Notes under the pieces: generated by a model
What the model saw: the letters and a program-made list of their open reading frames with translations, nothing else
Told to the model about the DNA's origin: nothing
Database searches by the model: none
Made by a program: the position numbers and the translations under genes
Assembly (NCBI RefSeq): GCF_003951315.1
Contig: NZ_QLJH01000045.1
Span: forward strand, 1 to 17,294
DNA from: Sphingomonas sp. S-NIH.Pt15_0812
Lineage (GTDB): Bacteria; Pseudomonadota; Alphaproteobacteria; Sphingomonadales; Sphingomonadaceae
DNA: 17,294 nt
Reading direction: 5' to 3'
Shown here: positions 1 to 7,285 of the stretch, piece by piece
Layout of the letters: every line of letters starts with the position of its first letter
How positions within the stretch are numbered: position 1 is the stretch's first letter

Positions 1-332
1 AGCCTTCTTCTGTCATGCTCGCGGCGAGCGGTTTCGGTCCAGCCCATATGATCCCCGTGGTCTTCGCAACCCTCGGTGAATCACAACTGGCTGAAATCGC
101 TCAACCTAATTTCCGGTTGGGCTCTAAAGACGGTGCCGACGATCGTCCTTTCGGCATGTTCCGGTCACTGGCCTTGATCGGGGCGAACGGCAGCTACCGC
201 GGGGACCAGACGTTCGCTGGAGTGAACGCGAACGGCAAAGTTTGGTGGGCACTGGCCGGAAGGTCATGAGACGAAGCCGACGTTTCGAACTGGGTCGCTA
301 AACGGCGGTTTTTACACAATCGGACGCTGCGA
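1..332. other. Non-coding or unassigned edge region
   Basis: This is the stretch beyond the end of the LacI-family gene. An 84-codon open frame exists on the plus strand (15-269), but its translation resembles no family I know, it has no convincing ribosome binding site, and its composition is not clearly coding. I see no RNA gene, repeat array or transposase signature. It may be intergenic DNA or a decayed remnant. Confidence 0.4.
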
Positions 333-1388
333 TTACCCATCCCGTGTGCCAATTCCAGTTGTTCGTTCATTCCGGGCATTGGCCATTGTAGAACGTCGCG
401 GGATGAGGGTCGGCGCTGCCATCTGGATCGGCTCGCGTGGCCTACTGCGGCCCGAGATGAGCAGGTCGAGTGCGGTCAAGGCGATCTGGTCGAAGGGTAC
501 GCGAAGCGTCGTGAGCGGCGTCGGGAGGCAGCCCACGATCGGGATATCATTATATCCGACCAGCGATACGTCCTCGGGCACTCTCAAACCTAGATTGATC
601 AGCGCTGACATGGCCCCAATGGCCGTATTGTCGTTGACGGCAAAGATCGCCGAGGGCGGTGAAGAAAGACGCATCAAGGTCAGGGCTGCATCGGTGCCCG
701 CATCGATGCTGAACGTTGAATCGACGATGAGATCCGCGTCCCGGTCGATGCCCCGTTCGGCAAGGGCCTGAAGATACCCCTCCTGCCTCCCCTTCGCACT
801 GGATGCATAGCCCGGTCCCGCGATGATCCCGATCCGCCGGTGACCCAGGTCGATGAGATGCCGGGCCGCCAGATAGCCGCCCAGACGGTCGTCGCCGATG
901 GAGGACAGGCTCTTGCCGTCCGTCCTGAGCGCCAGCACGAACGGGACGCCGCGTTTGGCCAGAATGTCGGGCAGATCGTCATCGTCCCGCGCGGTGGCCA
1001 GGATCAGTCCATCCACGCCACGCTGCAAGAGCGACTCGGCGGCCCGTAGCTCACCTTCGACCTGCTCGTCGGTCGTCGCGACCAGCGCGATACGACCGGC
1101 CCGCGCGCAGGCCCGGGCGATCGCCTCGTACAGCATGGCCATGACCGTGTCGGTCAGCCTGGGCACGATGACGCCGATCGTCATCGTCTGCCCCCGGCGC
1201 AGGCTGGCCGCCGACACGTCGCGAACATAACCGAGCTGTTCGGCGATTTGGCGCACCTTGCGCGCGGTGTCGTTGTCGGACGACGGCAACCGTTCGTCGA
1301 GGATGCGCGATACCGTCGACTTGGACACCCCCGCCGCAGCCGCAACGTCGAGGATCGTCACCCTGCCCGATTTGACGTTGCTATCCAT
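333..1388 (-). CDS. LacI-family transcriptional regulator
   Basis: A 351-residue DNA-binding repressor of the LacI/GalR family, close to the usual 330-350 residues. The N-terminal helix-turn-helix is at about residues 10-31 (TILDVAAAAGVSKSTVSRIL), followed by a hinge helix (SAASLRRG, about 58-65) that keeps the leucine which in this family wedges into a central CpG of the operator. The rest is a periplasmic-binding-protein-like effector domain, with typical segments TIGVIVP, GVDGLIL, LGHRRIGIIAGP, PSAIFAVND and PEDVSLVGYND. The ATG at 1388 has an AGGGA motif about 10 bases upstream. It is transcribed divergently from the aldolase-family operon, and the shared 153-bp gap holds a CpG-centred perfect palindrome, so it is probably the operon's local ligand-responsive repressor. 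The effector cannot be read from sequence, but is likely a sugar, sugar acid or pathway intermediate. Confidence 0.93.
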   Translation of the reverse strand: MDSNVKSGRVTILDVAAAAGVSKSTVSRILDERLPSSDNDTARKVRQIAEQLGYVRDVSAASLRRGQTMTIGVIVPRLTDTVMAMLYEAIARACARAGRIALVATTDEQVEGELRAAESLLQRGVDGLILATARDDDDLPDILAKRGVPFVLALRTDGKSLSSIGDDRLGGYLAARHLIDLGHRRIGIIAGPGYASSAKGRQEGYLQALAERGIDRDADLIVDSTFSIDAGTDAALTLMRLSSPPSAIFAVNDNTAIGAMSALINLGLRVPEDVSLVGYNDIPIVGCLPTPLTTLRVPFDQIALTALDLLISGRSRPREPIQMAAPTLIPRRSTMANARNERTTGIGTRDG

Positions 1389-1457
1389 GGTCGCAATTCC
1401 CTGTCGGCGCAGCGGTCAAACCCGGCCGCCCGTGCGTAAAATGCCGCAATCGGCGGA

Positions 1458-1486
1458 TTGACTCCAGCAAAATTTGGATCGATAAC
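1458..1486 (+). promoter_or_regulatory. Putative sigma70-type promoter of the DHDPS-MFS-porin operon
   Basis: TTGACT (1458-1463) matches five of six bases of the -35 consensus. After a 17-base spacer, GATAAC (1481-1486) matches four of six bases of the -10 consensus. Transcription would start near 1493, about 50 bases before the ATG at 1542. The palindrome at 1486-1499 touches the -10 and covers the expected start site, which fits repression by blocking RNA polymerase. No transcript data support it. Confidence 0.6.
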
Positions 1487-1499
1487 GGGAACGTTCCCG
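1486..1499. promoter_or_regulatory. Putative LacI-family operator (perfect 14-bp palindrome)
   Basis: CGGGAACGTTCCCG is a perfect inverted repeat centred on CG, the symmetry and central CpG expected of LacI/GalR-family operators. It lies in the divergent gap between the LacI-family gene and the operon it faces, directly downstream of the proposed -10 element. A second copy of its half, AACGTTCC, recurs at 1502-1509, 12 bases after the first copy (1490-1497), and could be a weaker auxiliary site. Pairing with the adjacent regulator is inferred. Confidence 0.65.
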
Positions 1500-1541
1500 C
1501 CAACGTTCCAAAAAGGGCGGGTGAGAGCAGGAGAGAGAATT

Positions 1542-2504
1542 ATGAGCCGTCATGATCCCGAGCCCCGCGTCGCATCGCGCCCCGCCCCCGAAAAGGTCAT
1601 GGACCTGCGTGGCCTCAACCCCGCCCCCGTCACCGTCTTCACCAAGGACGGCCAGGTCGATTATGAGCAGAACGCCAAGCTTGCCCGCTGGCTCGTCTCG
1701 GTCGAGGGCGTGAAGAGCCTTGTCATCCTGGGCCATGCCGGTGAAGGCACCTTTCTGACCCAAGCCGAGCAGGTGAAGCTGATCGAATGTCTGGTCGATG
1801 CGGTCGATGTGCCGATCATTGCGGGCATCACCGGCGAAGGCACCGAGGTGGCCGCGCAAGAGGCACGTCGTGCCGCCGATGCCGGTGCGACCGGCGCCCT
1901 GGTCTATCCGAGCCATGGCTGGCTGCGCTTCGGCTATCAGTTCGGCGCGCCTCAGGATCGCTACAAGGCGATTTACGAAGCCTCGGGCCTGCAGTGCATC
2001 CTGTTTCAATATCCCGACGTCACCAAGGCGACCTACAATCTTCAGACCCAGCTGGAGATCGCGGCACAGCCGGGCGTCGTCGCGACCAAGAACGGCGTTC
2101 GCAACATGAAGCGTTGGGACACGGAGATCCCGGTCCTACGCAGCGAATTCCCGGACCTGCAGATTCTGACCTGCCACGACGAATATCTACTGCATACGAT
2201 GTTCGACGTCGACGGTGCGCTGGTCGGTTATGGCAATGTGGCGCCCGAACTGCTCGTCCAGCTCATCGAAGCGGGCAAGGCCAAGGACTATGTCCGCGCT
2301 CGCCAGTTGCATGACCAGCTGCTGCCCGTCACCAAGAACATCTATCATCGCGGCAGTCATATGGAGGGCACCGTGGCCCTGAAGATCGCGCTGCGCGCAC
2401 GCGGGATCATCGACAACGCCACGATCCGCTCGCCGCTGCTCGACCTGACGCCGGAGGCCGAGGCGGAGATCGAGGCCGCGCTGAAGGAGGCGGGCATCGT
2501 CTGA
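1542..2504 (+). CDS. Dihydrodipicolinate synthase family protein (class I aldolase/dehydratase fold)
   Basis: A 320-residue member of the DHDPS/N-acetylneuraminate lyase superfamily, (beta/alpha)8 enzymes that form a Schiff base with a 2-oxo acid. The expected catalytic lysine is Lys183 in VVATKNG, and the general tyrosine is Tyr157 in ILFQYPD, 26 residues earlier. The loop that reads GTTGE in true DHDPS reads GHAGEG here, so the hydroxyl pair used in lysine synthesis is replaced by His-Ala; lysine biosynthesis is unlikely. The chosen ATG at 1542 follows a purine-rich AGGAGAGAGA site; the frame stays open upstream to a TTG at 1458, but that TTG is the proposed -35 element. About 19 residues precede the domain. 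It is the first gene of an operon with an MFS carrier and an OprB-type porin, which suggests catabolism of an imported sugar acid or aromatic-derived oxo acid. The exact reaction is not identifiable. Confidence 0.88.
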   Translation: MSRHDPEPRVASRPAPEKVMDLRGLNPAPVTVFTKDGQVDYEQNAKLARWLVSVEGVKSLVILGHAGEGTFLTQAEQVKLIECLVDAVDVPIIAGITGEGTEVAAQEARRAADAGATGALVYPSHGWLRFGYQFGAPQDRYKAIYEASGLQCILFQYPDVTKATYNLQTQLEIAAQPGVVATKNGVRNMKRWDTEIPVLRSEFPDLQILTCHDEYLLHTMFDVDGALVGYGNVAPELLVQLIEAGKAKDYVRARQLHDQLLPVTKNIYHRGSHMEGTVALKIALRARGIIDNATIRSPLLDLTPEAEAEIEAALKEAGIV

Positions 2505-2514
2505 TCCTCCATGG

Positions 2515-2541
2515 CCGGGGCCCTGCCACGCAGGGCCCCGG
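2515..2541 (+). terminator. Strong intercistronic hairpin, no T-tract
   Basis: CCGGGGCCCTG and its exact complement CAGGGCCCCGG form an 11-bp perfect GC-rich stem around a CCACG loop, starting 11 bases after the aldolase-family stop codon. No run of T follows, so it does not look like a classical intrinsic terminator. Because the MFS gene follows in the same direction, it may act as a 3'-end stabiliser or partial attenuator that lowers expression of the downstream genes. Confidence 0.5.
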
Positions 2542-2634
2542 TCGACCACCGCCGGTCCCGTCCGGCTCATATCCCAACGACAACAGACGCGCCGGTGGCC
2601 TTGCCGCAAGAGCGTGCCAATGGGAGAGATTGCT

Positions 2635-4050
2635 ATGAACGCATCCATTGCGTCGGTCGGCCGATTGGCCGACGATTATGCCATGGCGAAGAGCCAGGTC
2701 GATAGCGGAACCCTGATCGCGCGCCTTGAGCGCCTGCCCGTCACGCGGCCCGTGCTGTGGGCGCGCGGCTGCGTCGGGATGGCGACCTTCTTCGATGGCT
2801 ATACCACGATCGCGCTCGCCTATGCGCTGCCGATCCTGGCCAAGGAATGGGGGCTGGCCCCTGCAACCACCGCAGCGATCATCTCGTCCGGGTATCTGGG
2901 CCAGTTGTTCGGGGCAATATTCTTCGGCTGGCTGGCCGAACGTATCGGGAGACTGCCGGTACTGGCAATCTGCATCGCTATCTTCGCGGCGATGAGCGCC
3001 GCCTGCATCTTTTCGTGGAGCGCCAGCTCGCTGATGCTGTTCCGCTTCCTGCAGGGGATCGGGACGGGCGGCGAGGTCCCGGTGGCCAGCGCCTATGTCA
3101 ACGAACTGTCGGGCGCCAAGAAGCGGGGCCGCTTCTTCCTCCTTTACGAATTGCTGTTTCTCGTCGGCCTGACCGCGGCCGGGGGAATCGGATATTTCCT
3201 GGTGCCGTCGCTTGGCTGGCAGGCGATGTTCGTCGTCGGGATGGTGCCGGTTCTGCTCGTCATGCCGCTCCGATTCTTCCTGTCGGAAAGCCCCCGCTGG
3301 CTCATCACGCGTGGCCGCTTGACCGACGCCGACAAGGTCATCTCGAAGCTCGAGGCCAGCGCCCTCGAACATGGTCAGCCCCTGCCGGAACCACGCGTCG
3401 TTGTCCCGGCCGCTTCGACACCAAGCCATCAGGAAGGGTCGTGGCGTGAATTGTTCAGTCCGCTCTACGGCCCGCGCACGCTGCTCCTCTGGGCGATGTG
3501 GTTCGGCGCCTATATGATCAACAACGGGCTGCTGACTTGGCTGCCGACGCTCTACAAGACCGTCTTCAACATGCCGATCGATCAGGCGATCGGATACGGG
3601 TTCGCCATGACGGGCATCGCTTTGGTCGCCTCCTTCCTCTGCGCGATCACGATCGACAAGGTCGGTCGGCGCAACTGGTACACCGGGGCGCTGCTGTTCG
3701 CCGCTATTCCGCTGCTTGCGCTGTGGTGGCTGGGTGCCACAACCCCGGTCATGGTGTTCGCATTGGCGACACCCGCCTTCGCCGCGCTTCAGACGGTCAC
3801 CTATTCGCTCTACCTCTATTCGGGCGAACTCTATCCAACCCGATTGCGCTCGCTTGGGGCGGGACTGGGATCGGCGTGGCTGCGCGCCGGGTCCATCACC
3901 GGTCCCTGGGTCATCGGCCTGATCATGACCAGCGGATCGGTCGCGCCGGTCTTCCTGACCTTCGCCGTGGTGGTGGCCCTGACCGGACTGGTCGTGCTGC
4001 GCTGGGCCCCCGAGACGACCGGGCGGGCGCTGGAAGAAGTCTCTCCGTAA
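2635..4050 (+). CDS. MFS transporter (sugar porter / aromatic-acid-type)
   Basis: A 471-residue inner-membrane carrier of the major facilitator superfamily with about twelve hydrophobic segments. Family marks include FDGYTTIALAYALP in the first segment, the loop motif GWLAERIGRLP (the G-x-L-a-D/E-R-x-G-R pattern), RFLQGIGTGGEVPVASAYVNE in segments 4-5, and the second-half repeat DKVGRRN. The pattern resembles the sugar-porter/AAHS/NiaP-like branch, which moves organic acids or sugars with protons. The ATG at 2635 follows GGGAGAG by a suitable distance; an in-frame GTG 21 bases upstream is less likely. The gene lies 130 bases after the aldolase-family gene and 87 before a porin, and is probably co-transcribed with both, supplying the inner-membrane step. 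The substrate is unknown. Confidence 0.9.
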   Translation: MNASIASVGRLADDYAMAKSQVDSGTLIARLERLPVTRPVLWARGCVGMATFFDGYTTIALAYALPILAKEWGLAPATTAAIISSGYLGQLFGAIFFGWLAERIGRLPVLAICIAIFAAMSAACIFSWSASSLMLFRFLQGIGTGGEVPVASAYVNELSGAKKRGRFFLLYELLFLVGLTAAGGIGYFLVPSLGWQAMFVVGMVPVLLVMPLRFFLSESPRWLITRGRLTDADKVISKLEASALEHGQPLPEPRVVVPAASTPSHQEGSWRELFSPLYGPRTLLLWAMWFGAYMINNGLLTWLPTLYKTVFNMPIDQAIGYGFAMTGIALVASFLCAITIDKVGRRNWYTGALLFAAIPLLALWWLGATTPVMVFALATPAFAALQTVTYSLYLYSGELYPTRLRSLGAGLGSAWLRAGSITGPWVIGLIMTSGSVAPVFLTFAVVVALTGLVVLRWAPETTGRALEEVSP

Positions 4051-4055
4051 CGAGC

Positions 4056-4087
4056 GGCCGGAGCGCGGCACGGCCTGCGCTCCGGCC
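4056..4087 (+). terminator. Intercistronic hairpin, no T-tract
   Basis: GGCCGGAGCGC and GCGCTCCGGCC form an 11-bp perfect stem with a 10-base loop, five bases after the MFS stop codon. No T-run follows. Its placement mirrors the hairpin after the preceding gene, so it is more likely an RNA-stability or attenuation element than a full terminator, since a porin gene follows in the same direction. Confidence 0.5.
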
Positions 4088-4137
4088 TGTCGATCGGCAC
4101 TGACGCCGCGCTTGCGGCCCCCGTCTGGAGAGCATTC

Positions 4138-5619
4138 ATGATCACCGACTTTCGTCGCGGGCCCGTGCTGGCCGGCGCGCTCCTCATCGCGTCGCCCGGC
4201 ATGGCGCAAAGCGCGACCTCGACCGCAAGGGAGGCGGGTCCGCCAGCACCACAGGAACCACAAGCAGCGGCGAAGCCGAACGCCACGGCACCCGCGATCT
4301 TCCTCAACAATTATCCCAAGCCGCAGGTGCAGGGACCGCCGGGTAACGGCAAGCCGCTCCGAGGCCCCCTTTCCGAGCTCGGACGATCGCTCGCGGATCG
4401 CGGCATCTATCTGCGGCTGCTGGCTGTCGACGAGTTCGCGGGCAACGTCACCGGGGGACAGGGACGCGGGACGGCCAACTCCTATGCCCTGCCCTTCGGA
4501 TTCGACCTGGATCTCGATCGTCTCGTCGGCTGGAAGGGCGCCGCCCTGCACTACAGCATGAACGTCTCGCAGGGGTCGTCGCTGTCGGTCGATCATACCG
4601 CCAATGCGATCGGCTTCCAGACCCGCTACAAGGCGGTCCAGAACCTGCGCCTCGCCGCGCTTGCGTTCGAACAGAATTTCTGGGGCGGCAAGGTCAATAT
4701 TTCCGGCGGACGCGTCGCGCCGCTGACCTTTTTCAACCAGTCCAACATCTATTGCACCTTTCAGAGCAACTCGGTGTGCTTCAACCCGGCGGTCGTGCCG
4801 ATCCAGGATCGCGCCCTCGGCTTCTTTCCCTACAACACCTGGGGTGGCCGGATCAAAGTCGCACCCACCAAATCCTTTTATGCGCAGGTCGGCGTCTTCG
4901 AGGCCAACGCGTCGCTGATCCCGACCAACGGCTTCGACTGGTCGACCGGGGGCTCGACAGGACACCAGACCGCCGTCGAGATCGGGCTGCAGTCCGGCGA
5001 TCCGAAAGCCCGGCATCCCTATCACGTGCGGATCGGCGCCTATGGCAACACATCCGACGTCAGCGACCCCTATCTGAACACCCGTGGGTTGCCCCGGATC
5101 GGCCGGGGTGCAGCGGGCGGAACCGCGCTGATCCACGATGGTCAGGCGGGGGTCTATCTAATGGGCGACGTGGCCGCCGCGCATATGGGTGCCGATCCCA
5201 AGCGGCCGGTTACGCTGTTTGGCGGTGTCATTAGTGCGACCAACGATTACGTGCCGTTCAAAGCGCAGGCGCTGGCAGGCGTAATCGTCACCGGGCCCTT
5301 TTCCAGGCGTCCGGCCGATACCTTCGGTGTCGTCGGCAGCTATATCCGGCTCGGCGATCGCCAGCGCCAGTTTCTCCAGGCATCGAGGGCCTTGGCGGGT
5401 GGAACCGACCAGGTCTTTCTGGAAGAGGGCGTGTTCGAGATCAACTATGGCATCGCGGCCTACCGCGGCGTGCGGATCAGCCCGAACATCCAATATGTCG
5501 TCAGCCCGGACAATTTCGCGAAACCACGCGCAGTGAAGCGGTCAGGCAACATATTGGCGTTCGGCCTGCGTGTCTCGATCGATGGCGCCGCACTGTTGGG
5601 AATACCTGCGCAGCGATGA
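4138..5619 (+). CDS. OprB-type carbohydrate-selective porin
   Basis: A 493-residue outer-membrane beta-barrel protein of the OprB family. The N-terminus is a signal peptide (hydrophobic LAGALLIASPGMAQ, cleavage likely after AQ near residue 24), followed by a Pro/Ala/Gln-rich linker and then a barrel of alternating amphipathic strands. Recognisable OprB-type segments include LADRGIYLRLLAVDEFAGNVTGG, NLRLAALAFEQNFWGGKVNI, NPAVVPIQDRALGFFPYNTWGG and, near the end, VFEINYGIAAYRGVRISPNIQYV. Its length is in the normal range. The ATG has GGAGAG about 6 bases upstream. It follows the MFS gene and supplies the outer-membrane entry step for the same unknown substrate. Family membership is clear; a sugar substrate is likely but not proven, since OprB relatives also serve other small solutes. 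Confidence 0.9.
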   Translation: MITDFRRGPVLAGALLIASPGMAQSATSTAREAGPPAPQEPQAAAKPNATAPAIFLNNYPKPQVQGPPGNGKPLRGPLSELGRSLADRGIYLRLLAVDEFAGNVTGGQGRGTANSYALPFGFDLDLDRLVGWKGAALHYSMNVSQGSSLSVDHTANAIGFQTRYKAVQNLRLAALAFEQNFWGGKVNISGGRVAPLTFFNQSNIYCTFQSNSVCFNPAVVPIQDRALGFFPYNTWGGRIKVAPTKSFYAQVGVFEANASLIPTNGFDWSTGGSTGHQTAVEIGLQSGDPKARHPYHVRIGAYGNTSDVSDPYLNTRGLPRIGRGAAGGTALIHDGQAGVYLMGDVAAAHMGADPKRPVTLFGGVISATNDYVPFKAQALAGVIVTGPFSRRPADTFGVVGSYIRLGDRQRQFLQASRALAGGTDQVFLEEGVFEINYGIAAYRGVRISPNIQYVVSPDNFAKPRAVKRSGNILAFGLRVSIDGAALLGIPAQR

Positions 5620-6032
5620 CGGCGAACAAACGTTGCACCCCCGGCGACGCGCTCGCACCGATGAAGACGGGCCGAGGCCATCGCATTCGCCATGTCGCAC
5701 AAGAAATTTCGTCCGGCCACGCCATGTTGGACATGCGCAATTCTTGCCTTCGCTTTCTGCGGTATCTCGACGAACTGGCTGGCCGAGAAGGACTTACATC
5801 GACACAGTGGATGATTTTGGACGTGCTGTGCAAAGCCGGCCCCTGTAGCGTCAGGACATTGTCAACACATCTGGCCCATGACGCCGGCGCGATGACCCGC
5901 GTCTTGGATTCGCTCGAGTCCAAAGAGCTGATCGAGCGACGACGATGCGTGGCCGACCGTCGCATTCTGTTCGTAACGATTTCTGCTTCAGGGAAGGTCG
6001 TCGTGGCTCGCCTTGCAACGGCCGTCGGTTAA
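5616..6032 (+). CDS. MarR-family regulator, C-terminally shortened
   Basis: A 138-residue winged-helix regulator that overlaps the porin stop by four bases (ATGA), suggesting translational coupling. The MarR core is clear: GLTSTQWMILDVLCKAGPCSV, the recognition helix region HLAHDAGAMTRVLDSLESKELIERR, and the wing with DRR (RCVADRRILFVTISASGK). After the wing only about 10 residues remain before TAA at 6030-6032, whereas MarR proteins normally carry 30 or more residues of dimerisation helices. Beyond the stop the same frame reads DLEARHFL, and then the next frame reads FSQFDHVEVDR, which looks like the missing helices broken by a stop and a frameshift. It may therefore be a decaying gene, or a functional truncated protein dimerising through its N-terminus. 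The ligand is unknown. Confidence 0.75.
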   Translation: MTANKRCTPGDALAPMKTGRGHRIRHVAQEISSGHAMLDMRNSCLRFLRYLDELAGREGLTSTQWMILDVLCKAGPCSVRTLSTHLAHDAGAMTRVLDSLESKELIERRRCVADRRILFVTISASGKVVVARLATAVG

Positions 6033-6460
6033 GACTTAGAAGCCAGGCATTTTCTCAATTCGACCACGTCGAAGTGGATCGTCACAGGCAAGGTTGCATT
6101 TAGCATTTCCACCCTGACGCCGATTATTCGCCTCGTTACCCATTTCGTTTGGATGACCCAGAAGCGGTCAGCCAGTGGGCTCATTGCGGCTTTCGGTACC
6201 CGCTAGTCGTTCAGCTTTATCAGCGAGCGTTCGGTCGGTCAGATCTGGGACTTAGCGGTCGTTCCCCCACGACATGCCGAATGACCGGTTTCGTCAGGAG
6301 CCGACATTCGGCGTTTTAGCCCATCGCCCTGTCCTTTTCGCGGCAACTGAGCCGAAAGCAACTTGACCTCTCGGACATCGCACATTCGAGGGACATTGGT
6401 GTAATCCGACATGTCGTGTCGAGCACTTCGGCTTTTGCCGCGGCTGATCAGTAGTCCGCC
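6033..6460. other. Gene desert with decayed MarR tail
   Basis: I see no intact gene in these 428 bases. The first ~60 bases appear to be the disrupted C-terminal coding sequence of the MarR gene. An 8-bp inverted repeat, GCCGAATG (6276-6283) and CATTCGGC (6305-6312), surrounds a 21-base loop. The rest is unassigned, with composition less GC-rich than the flanking operons, consistent with a degraded insertion zone. Confidence 0.5.
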
Positions 6461-6649
6461 TGACGTGCTCCCCATTTTCTTGCCGCGGATAAGTTAGCTT
6501 TGGTGTCCTCATGCCCGTGGCGAGGGCAGCTGGTGAACTCGGCGGGTGCCATGCCGCCGGGGCTGCTGTGCGGACGCACAGTGTTGTAGTCTGTCCGCCA
6601 TGCCTCGATGATCCGTCTCGCAGCCAGCGAGGGGAACAGGGGCTCGTTG
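6461..6649 (-). mobile_element. IS3-family element remnant (3' end of OrfB plus terminal repeat)
   Basis: Read on the minus strand, the translation from about 6649 down gives NEPLFPSLAARRIIEAWR, TDYNTVRPHSSPGGMAPAEF and further residues, the C-terminal end of an IS3-family (IS407-like) OrfB integrase, including the DYN-xxRPHSSxGG motif around the last catalytic region. On the plus strand the element ends in TGACGTGCTCCCC (6461-6473), which matches the terminal repeat TGAGCTGCCCCCC of the other IS3 element at 16930. Everything upstream in the transposase is missing, cut at the IS256-like junction near 6650. The open frame runs through the terminal repeat to a stop at 6448. It is non-functional. 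Confidence 0.8.
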
Positions 6650-6915
6650 GAACTGTCAGGAATGTCGTGTGTGTGCGGGCATAGTGGGAAAGAAGGAAAC
6701 CCGATATGTCCCGACGCAAAGAACCTGCGATACCGAACGAGCTGCTGGACCAGTTGCTGGCTGGCAGTGATGCCGGTTCGGCGCTGGCTCAGGGCGGCCT
6801 GCTGGATGCGCTGAAGAAGGCGCTGACCGAGCGCGCGCTGAATGCCGAGATGGATCATCACCTGGCCGGGGAAGACGGCGCGGGCAACAGCCGCAACGGC
6901 TCCGGTCGAAAGACC
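6650..6915 (+). mobile_element. Truncated IS256-family element (left end and transposase N-terminus)
   Basis: The ATG at 6706 follows AGAAGGAAA and opens a frame whose first 70 residues match the conserved N-terminus of IS256-family (mutator-type) transposases: MSRRKEPAIPNELLDQLLAG, then GLLDALKKALTERALNAEMD, HHLAGEDGAGNSRNG and GRKT. Similarity ends abruptly at about 6915; family proteins run about 400 residues, so the DDE catalytic core is absent. The preceding GGAACTGTCAGGAATGTCGT, starting at 6649, resembles an IS256-type terminal repeat, placing the left end at about 6650 inside the IS3 remnant. The other end fuses to an aldehyde dehydrogenase fragment. It is non-functional. Confidence 0.8.
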
Positions 6916-7200
6916 ATCACCTTGTCAATGCCCAGATGTTCGGCAATGGCGGCACCTGCCTCGCGACCACCCGTCATCAAGTTCACAACGCTGGTAGGTA
7001 GTTCCGCCTCCCGTATCAGTTGACCATCCGGATCAAGACAAGTGGTGCACTCAGGGCTGATTTGAATACGACGGTGTTCCCGCAGGCGAGCGCGGGTACG
7101 ATCTTCCATGCGGTGACGGGTGCCGGGCCATTCCATGGGATGATTGCCCCGACACCCACAGCCCCTCGCAATCCGGGCTGCCCGCAATGCGTCCCGAAAA
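6912..7200 (-). pseudogene. Aldehyde dehydrogenase fragment, frameshifted
   Basis: On the minus strand one frame (about 7176-7030) reads [20 protein letters not shown] followed by [20 protein letters not shown], the conserved PWN / PALAxGNTVVxKPA region of NAD(P)-dependent aldehyde dehydrogenases. After a frameshift near 7025 another frame reads [18 protein letters not shown] then REAGAAIAEHLGIDKV, the next conserved block of the same family. Together they are about 95 internal residues of a ~480-residue enzyme. The N-terminal part, the catalytic Glu and Cys and the C-terminus are missing. The fragment stops where the IS256-like piece begins, as if deletion fused the two. Confidence 0.82.
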
Positions 7201-7285
7201 GCCTTATTCATTCATATGCTTGATTGTAGCCTAGGCGCGTAGGTTCCCGGCTGACTTTTGAAGTCGGATGGAAAACGATAGTTGC

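Noticed and set aside
15..269. 84-codon open frame on the plus strand at the left edge
   Set aside because: No ribosome binding site, no recognisable family, and weak coding character; treated as unassigned DNA.
2407..5136. 909-codon open frame on the minus strand
   Set aside because: It lies opposite the clear MFS and OprB genes, has Arg/Gly/Asp-rich low-complexity composition typical of the antisense frame of GC-rich genes, and matches no family.
7240..7270. Short palindrome GACTTttgAAGTC after the kinase gene as a terminator
   Set aside because: A five-bp stem without a T-tract is too weak to call.
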